The notes beneath the pieces were generated by a model. It saw only the letters and a list, made by a program, of their open reading frames with translations. It made no database searches and was not told the DNA's origin. 64,000 bases of DNA from Cryobacterium adonitolivorans (GTDB taxonomy: Bacteria > Actinomycetota > Actinomycetes > Actinomycetales > Microbacteriaceae): positions 1 through 64,000 of the forward strand of contig NZ_SOFL01000012.1 of NCBI RefSeq assembly GCF_004402695.1, given 5' to 3'. Positions 18,552 through 27,858 of the stretch are shown piece by piece. Within the stretch, counting starts at the first letter, position 1; every line of letters begins with the position of its first letter. The position numbers were made by a program, and so were the translations under genes.

Positions 18552-19610
18552 TTACAGAAGCCCGGCCTCGGTCATCAGATCGGTGACCTTGGTGCTGTTG
18601 AGCTGGGAGGGGTCGAGCAGGGGTGCGTCCAGCTCGCTGATCGGCACGAGCGCGGGGTTCGCTTCGACCCCGGTCGCGACGGGGTATTCGAAGGAGGTGC
18701 CGGTTTTCAGGACCTCCTGGCCGGCCTTGCCGGTGATGTACGCGAGGAAGGCCTGCGCGGCGACCTGGTTCGTGCTCGTCTTGAGCACCCCGCCGCCCGA
18801 GATGCTCAGAAAGGCGCCCGGATCCTGGTTCTTGAAGTAGTGCAGCTTGGTGTTGGAGCTGTTCTCGCCCGTGCCGGTCTGGTCGCCGAACCAGTAGTAG
18901 TGGTAGATCACGCCGCCGGGGATCTCCCCCGCGTTGACGGCCTTCATGACCGTGCTGTTGCCTTTGTAGGCCACCGAGTTCTGCTTCATCGCCGTGAGCC
19001 AGGCGCTCGTTGCGGACTCGCCCTCGAGTTCGAGCATGGCGCTGACGATGGCCTGGAAGTCGGCTCCGGAGGGCGAGGCGGCCCAGCGGCCCTTCCAGCT
19101 CGGGTCGGCAAGATCGAGGAGGGATTTCGGCAGTTGGTCCTCGGTGAGGAGCTTCGGGTTGTAGGCGAACACCGTGGAGCGCGCCGCGATCCCGGTCCAG
19201 TTGCCCGAGGTGGGTTGGAACTGCTCGGGCACCTGCTCGAGGGTCGAGGCGTCGACCTTGGTGAACAGCTCGGCGTTGTCGACGAGGCTGATCGCGGGCG
19301 AATTCTCGGTCAGGAAGACGTCGGCCTTCGAGGCGCTGCCCTCCTGCACGAGCTGGTTGCCGAGCTCGGAGTCGTCACCGTTGCGCAGGGTGACCGTGAC
19401 GCCGGTCTCCTTCGTGAACTCGTCGGCCCAGGCCTGGGTCAACTCCTCGTGCTGGGCGTTGTAGACAGTGATGGCGCCGGACGGCGTGCTGCTTTCGGCG
19501 GCCGACGGGCTGGGCGCCTCACCGGGGGCGCCGCAGGCGGTCGCGCCCAGCAGGGTGGCCGTCGCGATCGCGCCGGTCATGGCCCAGCGGCGTGTCATCG
19601 TGAACGTCAT
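18552..19610 (-). CDS. fbpA: ferric iron ABC transporter, substrate-binding lipoprotein (FbpA-like)
   Basis: 352 residues. The signal segment ends in a lipobox with Cys at LLGATACG (about residue 26), so the protein is likely lipid-anchored. After a Ser/Pro linker comes the type-II binding protein start ITVYNAQHEELTQAWADEF, characteristic of the FbpA/FutA group. VIYHYYWFGDQTG contains the Tyr pair that binds Fe3+ in the family. It is the first gene of the operon and lies 43 bp downstream of a DtxR/IdeR-type box. Confidence 0.9.
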   Translation of the reverse strand: MTFTMTRRWAMTGAIATATLLGATACGAPGEAPSPSAAESSTPSGAITVYNAQHEELTQAWADEFTKETGVTVTLRNGDDSELGNQLVQEGSASKADVFLTENSPAISLVDNAELFTKVDASTLEQVPEQFQPTSGNWTGIAARSTVFAYNPKLLTEDQLPKSLLDLADPSWKGRWAASPSGADFQAIVSAMLELEGESATSAWLTAMKQNSVAYKGNSTVMKAVNAGEIPGGVIYHYYWFGDQTGTGENSSNTKLHYFKNQDPGAFLSISGGGVLKTSTNQVAAQAFLAYITGKAGQEVLKTGTSFEYPVATGVEANPALVPISELDAPLLDPSQLNSTKVTDLMTEAGLL

Positions 19611-19653
19611 TGTGTAGGGGTCCCCCTCGTCGTGCAGGCGTGGCCCGCGGTGA

Positions 19654-19672
19654 TCAGGTTAGCCTATCCTAA
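19654..19672. promoter_or_regulatory. DtxR/IdeR-type iron box of the fbp operon
   Basis: TCAGGTTAGCCTATCCTAA matches the consensus TTAGGTTAGSCTAACCTAA at 17 of 19 positions. It sits between the divergent fbpA (start 19610) and hrpA (start 19748), 44 bp from fbpA. Iron-loaded DtxR/IdeR would repress fbp transcription here. Any effect on hrpA is unknown. Confidence 0.85.
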
Positions 19673-19747
19673 AAGGAGGTCGGAGGTCGTTCTCGCAAGC
19701 TCGACCAGCGAGTGGGGCACTCCGCGAGGCAATAACATGGAGGGCTA

Positions 19748-22700
19748 ATGATTCCCGTGAAAATCACCTTCCCGCCCGAGTTGCCGATCAGCCAGCGCCG
19801 CGACGACATCGCGCGCGCCATCCGCGACAACCAGGTGGTGATCGTGGCCGGATCCACCGGGTCGGGCAAGACCACCCAGCTGCCCAAGATCTGCCTGGAG
19901 CTGGGCCGGGAGAGCATCGGCCACACCCAGCCGCGCCGGCTCGCCGCGCGCACCATCGCCGAGCGCATCGCCGAGGAACTCGGCCAGGAGGTGGGCGAGC
20001 TCGTCGGCTACCAGGTGCGCTTCACCGACCGGGTCGGCGCCGACACCCGCATCAAGCTGATGACCGACGGCATCCTGCTCAACGAGATCCACCGCGACCG
20101 GATGCTGCACAAGTACGACACCATCATCATCGACGAGGCGCACGAGCGCAGCCTCAACATCGACTTCCTGCTCGGCTACCTGCAGCAACTGCTCCCCCAG
20201 CGGCCCGAGCTCAAGCTCATCATTACCTCGGCCACCATCGACCCGGCCAGCTTCGCGAAGCATTTCGCCGCCGCCGACGGCACCCCGGCGCCCATCATCG
20301 AGGTCTCCGGCCGCACCTACCCCGTCGAGATCCGCTACCGCCCGCTCGTGGCCGAGGCCGCTATCGACGACGAGGACGAGATCGCGGATGCCGCGCCCAG
20401 CGTGGACCGCGACTACATCGAGGGCATCTCCGCCGCGCTCGACGAACTCGAGCAGGAGTCCAACGGCGACGTGCTGGTCTTCCTCTCCGGCGAGACCGAG
20501 ATCCGCGACGCGGCCGACGCCCTGCAGGGCAAGTTCGCCGGCGGGGGCCGCACCAGCCCCACCGAGGTGCTGCCGCTGTACGGCCGGCTCTCCTCCGCCG
20601 ACCAGCACAGGGTGTTCCAGCCCTCCACCGTGGCCGGGGTGCGGCGGCGCATCGTGCTGGCGACCAACGTGGCCGAGACCAGCCTCACCGTGCCGGGCAT
20701 CCGGTACGTCATCGACGCCGGCACCGCCCGGATCAGCCGGTACAGCGTGCGCTCGAAGGTGCAGCGACTGCCGATCGAGGCCATCGCGCAGGCCTCCGCC
20801 AACCAGCGCTCGGGCCGAAGCGGCCGCACCAGCGACGGCATCGCCATCCGCCTCTACAGCGAAGAGGACTTCACCCGGCGTCCCGAGTACACCAAGCCGG
20901 AGATCCTGCGCACCAACCTCGCCGCGGTGATCCTGCAGATGATCTCGCTGGGCCTGGGCGACATCGCGCAGTTCCCGTTCCTCACCCCGCCGGATTCCCG
21001 CAACATCAAGGACGGCCTCGACCTGCTCACCGAGCTCGGCGCGGTCACGGCCACCGTGGCTCCGACGGGCACGCCCACCGAAGACCCGAGTCAGGCCGGC
21101 GGCCGCGACGGTGGCCGGTCCGGCGGGCGCGGTCGTGGCCGTGACAGCGGCGGTCGCGGGCCCCAGGGCGGGCGGATGGCCGTCACGGCCGGCACGCACG
21201 CCCTCACCCGGGTGGGCCAACAGCTCGCCCAACTGCCCATCGACCCCCGCTTCGGCCGCATGGTGATCGAATCGAAAATCCAGGGCACCAGCCGCGAGGT
21301 GATGGCCATCGTCGCCGGGCTCACCATCCAGGATGTGCGCGAGCGACCGCTCGAGCGCCGCGGCTCCGCCGACGAGAAGCACGCCCGGTTCGCCGATCCC
21401 ACCAGCGATTTCCTCTCTCTGCTCAACCTCTGGAACTACCTGGAGAACCAGCAGAAGGAGCTCGGCTCCAGCGCATTTAGGCGGCTGTGCAAGAACGAGT
21501 ACCTCAACTACCTGCGGGTGCGCGAGTGGCAGGACGTCTACAAGCAGCTCCGCCAGCTGGCCAAGCCGCTGGGCCTGCACATCGGCGACCCCAGCGTGAA
21601 CCCCGACGGCATCCACCGGTCGATGCTCTCCGGCCTGCTCTCGCACATCGGCCTGAAGGACGTCGCCAAGAAGGACTACATCGGCGCGAGGCAGCAGCGC
21701 TTCGTGTTGTTCCCCGGCTCCGCGCTGGCCAAGAAGCAGCCCAACGCCGTGATGAGCGCCGAGCTGGTGGAGACCAGCCGTCTGTTCGCCCGGATGAACG
21801 CCGTCGTCGACCCGGCCTGGGCAGAGCAGCTCGCCGGTGACCTCTGCAAGAGGAGCTACTCCGAGCCGCACTGGGAGAAGAAGCAGGGCGCCGTGGTCGC
21901 CTACGAGCGTGTCACCCTCTACGGGGTGCCGATCGTGCCGCGCCGCCGCGTGCAGTTCTCCAGGGTCGACCCGGCCTACGCCCGCGAGCTGTTCATCCGG
22001 CACGCCCTCGTCGATGGCGAGTGGGACCTCGATCGCGTCGACCAGCGGGTCACCGCCTTCGACCGCGCCAACACGGCCCTCCGCAAGGAACTCGCCGAGC
22101 TCGAGGAGCGCACCCGGCGCCGCGACATCCTCTTCGACGACGAGGCCGTCTTCGAGTTCTACCACCGACGCATTCCCGCGGAGGTGCACAGCACCCGAAC
22201 CTTCGAGACCTGGTGGCGGGTCGCCCGCGCCGAGACGCCGGACCTGCTCACCATGACCGCCGAGGCGCTCGTGCCCGAGGATGCGCCGGAGATCGACGAG
22301 TCGCTGTTTCCGCCGACATGGCAGCAGCGCGACCAGCGCTTCGCGCTGAGCTACCGGTTCGAGCCCGGCGAGGAGGACGACGGCGTGACCGTGCAGGTGC
22401 CCCTCGCGCTTCTGGCTCGCCTCTCCCCCACCGGCTTCGACTGGCAGGTGCCGGGCCTGCGCGCAGACCTGGTCACCTCGCTGATCAAGTCGCTGCCCAA
22501 GGCCATCCGCCGCAACGTCGTGCCCGCCGCCGACTGGGCCGTGCGCCTCCTCGCCGAGCTGCCCCTCGCCCCCGGTGTCGTGCGTTCGACAGGCTCATCC
22601 ACCGTGGGTTCCTCGATCGGCGATCGATCGTTGGTCGAGCTTGTCGAGACCCCGCGCGCCACCTTGAATCGCGCCAACACACATGGCGATTCATCCGACC

Positions 22701-23803
22701 CCTCCTTCGCCGAAACCCTCGCCGCCCTTATCCAGCGCCTCACCTACGTGCCCGTCACCGTGCGCGACTTCGACCTCTCCAGGGTGCCCGCGCACCTGCG
22801 CATGACCTTCCGGGTCGTCGACGAGCGCGGCCGCACTGTCGCATCCGGCAAGGACCTCACCGAACTGCAGCGGCGCCTGGGCAACAAGGTGCGCGAGTCC
22901 GTCGCCAAGGCCTCCGCAGCCACCCCGAAGAACGCCATCGAGCGCAGCGGCCTCACCACCTGGGACTTCGTCGAGCTGCCCCGCTTCATCGACACCAAGC
23001 AGGGTGACAACACCATCCGCGGCTACCCCACCCTGATCGACGACGGCACCTCGGTGAGCATCCGCATGATGAGCACTGCGGAGGAGCAGGGCCGCACCCT
23101 GCCGGGCGGCGTGCGCCGCCTGCTGCTGCTTGCGACGGCGTCGCCGGTGGCGTACGTGCAGCAGCACCTCAAGGGCGGCGAGAAGCTGTCGCTGGCCACC
23201 AGCCCGTACCGGTCCACCCAGGCGCTGTTCGACGACTGCCTCGCTGCCGCCGTCGACGACGTGCTCTACCGGGTGCGGCCCGACGGCCAGGTGTTCATGA
23301 AGGCCGAGTTCGACACCATCCGCGACCGGGTCTCCGGGGTCGTGATGGACTCGATGTTCGAGACCGTCGGGCTGGTCGCCCGCATTCTCACGGCGTCCCG
23401 CGCCGCCGACAAGGCGCTCAAGGCCTCTACCAGCATGGCCCTGCTGGCCGCGCTAACGGATGCCCGCGAGCAGCTGAACGGGCTGGTCTACCCCGGTTTC
23501 GTCAGCGCCACCGGGCTCGCCCAGCTGCGGCACCTGCCGCGCTACCTCGGCGGCATCAGCACCCGCATCGACAAGCTGCTCGACAACCCCAACCGCGACC
23601 GCGTCTGGATGAACGAGGTGCAGTCCGCCACGGCTCGCTTCGCGGACGCCGGCGGGCGCATCCCGCTGCCTGCGGATGCCGCGCCCAACCTGGTGCGCGC
23701 GAGATGGATGATCGAGGAGCTGCGCATCAGTCTCTTCGCCCAGGAACTGCGAGCCGCGGAGTCGGTCTCCCTCCAGCGCATCCAGAAGGTCCTGGTCTCC
23801 TAG
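19748..23803 (+). CDS. hrpA: ATP-dependent RNA helicase HrpA (DEAH-box)
   Basis: 1351 residues, the usual HrpA size. Walker A is GSTGSGKTTQ with Lys41, DEAH lies near residue 130 in IIIDEAHERS, and later helicase motifs include TNVAETSLTVPGIRYVID and QRSGRSGR. HrpA unwinds RNA and rescues stalled or collided ribosomes. Two insertions stand out. One is an Arg/Gly-rich stretch near residues 448-477 (GRDGGRSGGRGRGRD), which resembles RNA-binding RGG tails. The other is a Ser/Thr-rich stretch near 945-975 encoded by a palindromic repeat (22584-22651). The frame is open throughout, so both are translated. Confidence 0.95.
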   Translation: MIPVKITFPPELPISQRRDDIARAIRDNQVVIVAGSTGSGKTTQLPKICLELGRESIGHTQPRRLAARTIAERIAEELGQEVGELVGYQVRFTDRVGADTRIKLMTDGILLNEIHRDRMLHKYDTIIIDEAHERSLNIDFLLGYLQQLLPQRPELKLIITSATIDPASFAKHFAAADGTPAPIIEVSGRTYPVEIRYRPLVAEAAIDDEDEIADAAPSVDRDYIEGISAALDELEQESNGDVLVFLSGETEIRDAADALQGKFAGGGRTSPTEVLPLYGRLSSADQHRVFQPSTVAGVRRRIVLATNVAETSLTVPGIRYVIDAGTARISRYSVRSKVQRLPIEAIAQASANQRSGRSGRTSDGIAIRLYSEEDFTRRPEYTKPEILRTNLAAVILQMISLGLGDIAQFPFLTPPDSRNIKDGLDLLTELGAVTATVAPTGTPTEDPSQAGGRDGGRSGGRGRGRDSGGRGPQGGRMAVTAGTHALTRVGQQLAQLPIDPRFGRMVIESKIQGTSREVMAIVAGLTIQDVRERPLERRGSADEKHARFADPTSDFLSLLNLWNYLENQQKELGSSAFRRLCKNEYLNYLRVREWQDVYKQLRQLAKPLGLHIGDPSVNPDGIHRSMLSGLLSHIGLKDVAKKDYIGARQQRFVLFPGSALAKKQPNAVMSAELVETSRLFARMNAVVDPAWAEQLAGDLCKRSYSEPHWEKKQGAVVAYERVTLYGVPIVPRRRVQFSRVDPAYARELFIRHALVDGEWDLDRVDQRVTAFDRANTALRKELAELEERTRRRDILFDDEAVFEFYHRRIPAEVHSTRTFETWWRVARAETPDLLTMTAEALVPEDAPEIDESLFPPTWQQRDQRFALSYRFEPGEEDDGVTVQVPLALLARLSPTGFDWQVPGLRADLVTSLIKSLPKAIRRNVVPAADWAVRLLAELPLAPGVVRSTGSSTVGSSIGDRSLVELVETPRATLNRANTHGDSSDPSFAETLAALIQRLTYVPVTVRDFDLSRVPAHLRMTFRVVDERGRTVASGKDLTELQRRLGNKVRESVAKASAATPKNAIERSGLTTWDFVELPRFIDTKQGDNTIRGYPTLIDDGTSVSIRMMSTAEEQGRTLPGGVRRLLLLATASPVAYVQQHLKGGEKLSLATSPYRSTQALFDDCLAAAVDDVLYRVRPDGQVFMKAEFDTIRDRVSGVVMDSMFETVGLVARILTASRAADKALKASTSMALLAALTDAREQLNGLVYPGFVSATGLAQLRHLPRYLGGISTRIDKLLDNPNRDRVWMNEVQSATARFADAGGRIPLPADAAPNLVRARWMIEELRISLFAQELRAAESVSLQRIQKVLVS
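22584..22651. repeat. interspersed palindromic repeat inside hrpA, in frame
   Basis: GTTCGACAGGCTCATCCA (22584-22601) is an imperfect complement of TTGGTCGAGCTTGTCGAGAC (22631-22650). This GTCGAGCTTGTCGA-type palindrome resembles a repeat I recall as frequent between genes in Microbacteriaceae. Here it lies within coding sequence and adds about 23 residues (reading RSTGSSTVGSSIGDRSLVEL) without breaking the frame. Confidence 0.6.
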
Positions 23804-23817
23804 CCCCCTCGTCATCC

Positions 23818-23878
23818 CGCGAACTGTGAGTAAAGCCCCACAACTCGCGAGTTTTAGGTGCTTAACTCACAGTTCGCG
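23818..23878. repeat. 61-bp palindromic element, family I, copy A
   Basis: The arms are CGCGAACTGTGAGT (23818-23831) and ACTCACAGTTCGCG (23865-23878), 14 bp and perfect. The centre AACTCGCGAGTT (23842-23853) is a second perfect palindrome. The interior pairs AAAGCCCC with AGGTGCTT only partly. The element lies between the converging hrpA and marR and contains the marR stop codon (23854-23856). It is a probable bidirectional terminator. Confidence 0.85.
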
Positions 23879-24330
23879 TGGTCGTCGGGATGCGCAAGCG
23901 CCCGGGCGATGTCGGTGAGCGAGAGCACCTGGGCGGAGGTGAGGCGATCGAAGACCAAGCGGCGCACCTGGGCGACGTGCCCGGGCGCGGCCGCCACGAG
24001 CTTGGCCAGGCCCGTCTCGGTGAGCGTGGCCAGCACCGCGCGGCGGTCATCCGGGGCCATCTCGCGGGTCACGTAATCGGCGGCCTCGAGCCGGGCCACG
24101 ATGCGCGACAGCCGCGACTGCGAGGTGCTCGCCGAGGACGCGAGGTCGCTCATCCGCATGCAGTGGCCGTCCCGCTCGGAGAGCATCACCAGCACCATGT
24201 AGTCGGCCATAGCCAGGCCAGAGTCGCGCTGCAACTGCGAGTCGAGCGCAGCGGGCAGCAGGAAGAGCACCCCCGCGAGGGCCGTCCATGCCGTCAGCTC
24301 ATCGGCGGTCAGCCACTCCGGTTCGTGCAT
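23854..24330 (-). CDS. MarR-family transcriptional regulator
   Basis: 158 residues. The winged-helix block MRMSDLASSASTSQSRLSRIVARLEAADYVTREM followed by DDRRAVLATLTETG is the standard MarR DNA-binding domain, with the D-x-R wing motif. Flanking helices form the dimer interface. It is divergent from a DoxX-like gene, and the shared intergenic region has two direct repeats that are candidate operators. The last codons (N-C-E-L-S-T-stop) are encoded by the 61-bp palindromic element, so the C-terminal tail is probably acquired. Confidence 0.9.
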   Translation of the reverse strand: MHEPEWLTADELTAWTALAGVLFLLPAALDSQLQRDSGLAMADYMVLVMLSERDGHCMRMSDLASSASTSQSRLSRIVARLEAADYVTREMAPDDRRAVLATLTETGLAKLVAAAPGHVAQVRRLVFDRLTSAQVLSLTDIARALAHPDDHANCELST

Positions 24331-24348
24331 CCGCCCACTCTACCGAGA

Positions 24349-24404
24349 TTTACTTGACGTGGAAAGTAGTTCCCGCTAGTTTATTTGACGCGGCAACTAC
24401 TTCC
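24349..24404. promoter_or_regulatory. duplicated operator/promoter between marR and doxX
   Basis: TTTACTTGACGTGGAAAGTA (24349-24368) is repeated as TTTATTTGACGCGGCAACTA (24380-24399), a 31-bp offset equal to about three helical turns. Each repeat contains a -35-like TTGACG. TTGACG (24354-24359) with a 17-nt spacer to TAGTTT (24377-24382) could be the doxX promoter. MarR binding here is inferred from the divergent arrangement. Confidence 0.6.
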
Positions 24405-24460
24405 GCCGCAATTATCCTCGTTCGGTGTCTTCAGGCCCGAGACCAACCCAGGAGTCCCCC

Positions 24461-24838
24461 ATGAACATCGCCATCTGGATCATCACCGGTCTGCTCGCCG
24501 TCGCCTTCATCGGCGCCGGCCTGATGAAGGTCGCCCAGCCCCGCGCCAAGCTCGCCGCCAACGGCATGGCCTGGACCGACGACTACTCGGATGCCGGTGT
24601 CAAGCTCATCGGCCTCGCCGAACTGCTCGGCGGCATCGGCCTGATTCTGCCCGCGCTCACCGGCGTCGCCCCGGTCCTGGTGCCGATCGCCGCCGCCGCC
24701 CTCACCGTGATCATGCTCGGCGCCGTCGTCTGGCACGTGCGCGCCGGCGACGGTGCCAAGGAGACCATGCCCAGCGTGATCCTGGGCATCCTGTCCCTCG
24801 TCGTGGCCATCACCCGCTTCGGCCCCTGGGCGTTCTAA
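24461..24838 (+). CDS. DoxX-like membrane protein
   Basis: 125 residues with four hydrophobic segments and the early AFIGAGLMKVAQPRAKLAANG block typical of the DoxX/DoxD-like family. The ATG at 24461 is preceded by AGGAG six nt upstream, which decides it over an earlier in-frame codon. Relatives act in membrane redox or thiol stress, but no catalytic motif is visible. It is likely the target of the divergent MarR regulator. Confidence 0.8.
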   Translation: MNIAIWIITGLLAVAFIGAGLMKVAQPRAKLAANGMAWTDDYSDAGVKLIGLAELLGGIGLILPALTGVAPVLVPIAAAALTVIMLGAVVWHVRAGDGAKETMPSVILGILSLVVAITRFGPWAF

Positions 24839-24853
24839 CCCGCGCAGTCATCC

Positions 24854-24914
24854 TGCGAACCGTGAGAAAAGCCCCAAAAACCTCGAGTTCTTGGGGCTTT
24901 TCTCACGGTTCGCG
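24854..24914. repeat. 61-bp palindromic element, family I, copy B (longest perfect stem)
   Basis: The left arm runs from 24855 to 24877 and the right from 24891 to 24913, 23 bp with no mismatch, around a 13-nt loop (AAACCTCGAGTTC). The stem core GCCCCAA/TTGGGGC is followed by TTTT on both strands, so either direction could terminate. It lies between the converging doxX and the amino-acid transporter. The arm base pair at GAACCG/CGGTTC differs from copy A on both sides. Confidence 0.9.
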
Positions 24915-24920
24915 TGGGGG

Positions 24921-25718
24921 CTAGAGCACCTTGGAGAGGAACGTCTGGGTGCGGGCGTGGCGCGGGTTGGCCAGGACCTCCGACGGGAGACCGGACTCGA
25001 CCACGACGCCGGCGTCCATGAACACCAGCGAATCGGCGACCTCACGGGCGAAGCCCATCTCGTGGGTGACCACGATCATGGTCATGCCCTCCCTGGCCAG
25101 GCCCTTCATCACGTCGAGCACCTCGCCGACGAGTTCGGGGTCCAGCGCGCTGGTGGGCTCGTCGAAGAGCATCAGCTTGGGCTCCATCGCCAGCGCCCTG
25201 GCGATCGCCACCCGCTGCTGCTGCCCACCGGAGAGGTGCGCCGGGTAGTAGTCGGCCCGGTCGGCCAGGCCCACCCGGGCGAGCAGGTCGCGAGCGTTGC
25301 TCTCCACCTTCGCCTTGGGCATTCCCTTGACGCGCAGCGGCGCCTCCATCACGTTTTGCAGGGCGGTCATGTGCGGAAACAGGTTGAACCGCTGGAACAC
25401 CATGCCGATGTCCCGGCGCTGCTTCGCGGCTTCCTTGGGCGCCATCTCGTAGAGCTTGCCGTTGGACTCGCGGTAGCCGATCAGCTCGCCGTCCACGCTC
25501 AGCCGGCCGGCCGAGAGCACCTCGAGATGGTTGATGCAGCGCAGGAACGTGGACTTGCCCGACCCACTCGGCCCGACAAGGCACATCACCTCGCCGCGCT
25601 TGACCTCGAGGGTGATGCCCTTGAGCACCTCATTCGAGCCGAAGCTCTTGGTGACCTGCTCGGCCAAAACCATCGGCACGTCGACGGATGCGACGCCGCC
25701 CACTGTCGTAGCGCTCAT
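24921..25718 (-). CDS. polar amino-acid ABC transporter, ATP-binding protein (GlnQ-like)
   Basis: 265 residues. Walker A is GPSGSGKST, with signature LSGGQQQR, Walker [20 protein letters not shown], and the H-loop [14 protein letters not shown]. The pattern is typical of the PAAT group. The start overlaps the permease stop by 4 nt. Transcription ends at the 61-bp element just downstream. The substrate is probably a polar or basic amino acid and cannot be narrowed. Confidence 0.92.
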   Translation of the reverse strand: MSATTVGGVASVDVPMVLAEQVTKSFGSNEVLKGITLEVKRGEVMCLVGPSGSGKSTFLRCINHLEVLSAGRLSVDGELIGYRESNGKLYEMAPKEAAKQRRDIGMVFQRFNLFPHMTALQNVMEAPLRVKGMPKAKVESNARDLLARVGLADRADYYPAHLSGGQQQRVAIARALAMEPKLMLFDEPTSALDPELVGEVLDVMKGLAREGMTMIVVTHEMGFAREVADSLVFMDAGVVVESGLPSEVLANPRHARTQTFLSKVL

Positions 25719-26758
25719 CGTGCTCCTCCGTCGCCGGTCGTGCCCGGTGCATCCGTCCTCGGCGGCAGCACCACGGTGGGCTGCCCCGCCCCGACCACGG
25801 GTACGACACCGGTGATGGCGCCCGTGGTGGGAGCCGCCGGGTCGCTCTTGTCGGTCTGCCGGTCGCCCACCCCGCGGGAGAAGCGCTTCTCGAGGAAGTA
25901 CTGGCCTACCATCAGGATCGAGGTGAAGAACAGGTACCAGATCGACGCCACGATAAGCAGCGGGATCGGGTTGAAGGTCTCCGCCGAGATGTCTCGCGAT
26001 CTTGTGAACAGCTCCAGGCTGAACGGCACGGCGGTGACCAGGGACGTGGTTTTCAGCATCGAGATCACCTCATTGCCGGTCGGCGGGATGATCACCCGCA
26101 TCGACTGCGGCAGGATGACCCGGGTCATCGTCTGCGACCAGCTCATGCCCAGGGCGACCGAGGCCTCTTCCTGGCCCTTGTCGACCGAGAGCAGTCCGGC
26201 GCGCACGATCTCGGCCATGTACGCGGCCTCGTTCAGGGCCAGGCCGATGACGGCAAGAGTGAAGGTATTCAGGGCCGCGTTGGTGCTGAACGAGATCCAC
26301 GGGGTCATGAACGGCAGGCCGATGTCGATGCTCGTGTAGATCAGTGAGATCAGGCCCCAGATGGTCAGCTGCACATAGACCGGGGTGCCGCGGAAGATCC
26401 AGAGGTAGAACCACGCCACGCTCTTGACCACCGGGTTGGGTGAGAGCCGCATCACGGCCAGGATCACGCCGAGGATGATCGCGATCACCATGGAGAAGAC
26501 CGTCAGTTCGATCGTCACCAGGGCGGCCATCGAGATGCGCCGGTCGAAGAGGTACTTGCCCACCGCCGGCCAGTCGTACGCCGGGCGGAAAGCCGCGTCG
26601 ACGACGAAGAACGCGAAGATCGCCACGAGCAGTACGGCGAACACCATGCGCCACGGGTGTCGCAGTCGGATGGCCTTGATCGGCTCCGACGTCGACGCCG
26701 CTTCGCGCAGCGGCGGGGTCTGCCCGGCCGCTGCGCCGTTCACGTTCGTGGTGCTCAC
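25715..26758 (-). CDS. polar amino-acid ABC transporter permease
   Basis: 347 residues. About five transmembrane helices carry the HisM-type signature [32 protein letters not shown]. There are additional cytoplasmic N-terminal (about 50 aa) and Pro-rich C-terminal (about 45 aa) extensions. It begins 3 nt after the binding-protein stop and overlaps the ATPase gene by 4 nt. Only one permease gene is present, so the complex is presumably a homodimer. Confidence 0.92.
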   Translation of the reverse strand: MSTTNVNGAAAGQTPPLREAASTSEPIKAIRLRHPWRMVFAVLLVAIFAFFVVDAAFRPAYDWPAVGKYLFDRRISMAALVTIELTVFSMVIAIILGVILAVMRLSPNPVVKSVAWFYLWIFRGTPVYVQLTIWGLISLIYTSIDIGLPFMTPWISFSTNAALNTFTLAVIGLALNEAAYMAEIVRAGLLSVDKGQEEASVALGMSWSQTMTRVILPQSMRVIIPPTGNEVISMLKTTSLVTAVPFSLELFTRSRDISAETFNPIPLLIVASIWYLFFTSILMVGQYFLEKRFSRGVGDRQTDKSDPAAPTTGAITGVVPVVGAGQPTVVLPPRTDAPGTTGDGGAR

Positions 26759-26761
26759 GGC

Positions 26762-27658
26762 TTAACCGTTCGCGCCCGCGTTAATTGTGATCTCGTCGAT
26801 GCCGCCGTCGGCGACGCCCCACTCGTCGAGGATCGCCTGGTAGCTGCCGTCGTCGACCATGGACTGCAGCGCGGCCTGCACGGCCACGGTGAGTTCGGAG
26901 CCCTTGGCGACAACCATGCCGTACGGGGCCACATCGAAGGTCTCGCCGGCGAGCTGCAGCTTGTCGCCGGTCTGGGCGATCGCGTACAGGGTGACCGGGG
27001 AGTCGGCGCTGAGCGCGTCGGCCTGGCCGAGCACGACCGCGTTGGTCGCGGCATCCTGGGTGTCGAACTTGAGCTTGTCGATGGGGGGCTTGCCGGCGGC
27101 AACGCAGGCGTCGCTCTTGGCGGGCACCTCGTCGGTGTCCTCGAAGGTAGTGGCCTGTACGGCCACCTTCAGGCCGCAGGCGTTGTCGGGGTCGACATCC
27201 TTACCTGCCGCCGAGGCCCACTGGATGCCCGCGGTGTAGTAGTTGACGAAGTCGACCTGCTGCTGCCGCTCGATGGTGTCGGTGAACGAGGACGAGCCGA
27301 TGTCGGCCTTGCCGCCGGTGACGCTCGGGATGATGTTGTCGAACTTGGCGACCTGGAATTCGGGTTCGAGGCCGAGCTTGGCGGCGATGCCGCTGGCTAT
27401 CTCGATGCCCCAGCCGATCGGATCGCCCGCCTCGTTCTTGAACTCGTTCGGTGCGTAGGTCGGGTCGGTGCCGATGACAAGGGTCCCGGTGTCGGCGACG
27501 TCGGCGGGGACCAGGGCCGCTGCCGCGTCGTCCTTCTCGATCGTGGGTGCGCTGCTGGCGTCGGTGCCACTCGTCGCAGGCGTCGAGTTGTCGACGCAGC
27601 CGGTGAGCATCAGCGCGGCGGCGGCAGCGAGGGCGGGGAGTACATATCTAACGCGCAT
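26762..27658 (-). CDS. amino-acid ABC transporter substrate-binding lipoprotein, copy 1
   Basis: 298 residues. The lipobox is MLTGC at about residue 21, followed by a Ser/Thr linker. The family start LVIGTDPTYAPNEFKNEAGDPIGWGIEIA and the later GGKADIGSSSFTDTIERQQQVDFVNYY are classic for PF00497-type proteins. It is co-transcribed with the permease and ATPase. A gapless paralogue of the same length is immediately upstream. By eye the two differ at about 48 of 298 positions. Confidence 0.92.
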   Translation of the reverse strand: MRVRYVLPALAAAAALMLTGCVDNSTPATSGTDASSAPTIEKDDAAAALVPADVADTGTLVIGTDPTYAPNEFKNEAGDPIGWGIEIASGIAAKLGLEPEFQVAKFDNIIPSVTGGKADIGSSSFTDTIERQQQVDFVNYYTAGIQWASAAGKDVDPDNACGLKVAVQATTFEDTDEVPAKSDACVAAGKPPIDKLKFDTQDAATNAVVLGQADALSADSPVTLYAIAQTGDKLQLAGETFDVAPYGMVVAKGSELTVAVQAALQSMVDDGSYQAILDEWGVADGGIDEITINAGANG

Positions 27659-27858
27659 GGCACGACCTTCTTCATTAGGGCGTCGAGGTTTCGATTCGAC
27701 TGAATGGCAGTGAACGGTCCGACTGCAGTGAGCCTAATACACCCCTGCTCCGGGGGAATGGTCTGGCGATATCGGTTCGGGAACAGCCCAAACGACGCCC
27801 GCCAAGGTTACCGTGTGCCGCGACGGCGGCACTCCAGCGGGTCAAGAGAGCTCATGGG

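Noticed and set aside
19745-22189. 814-residue open frame on the minus strand
   Set aside because: It is a mirror of the first two thirds of hrpA, and HrpA motifs are complete on the plus strand.
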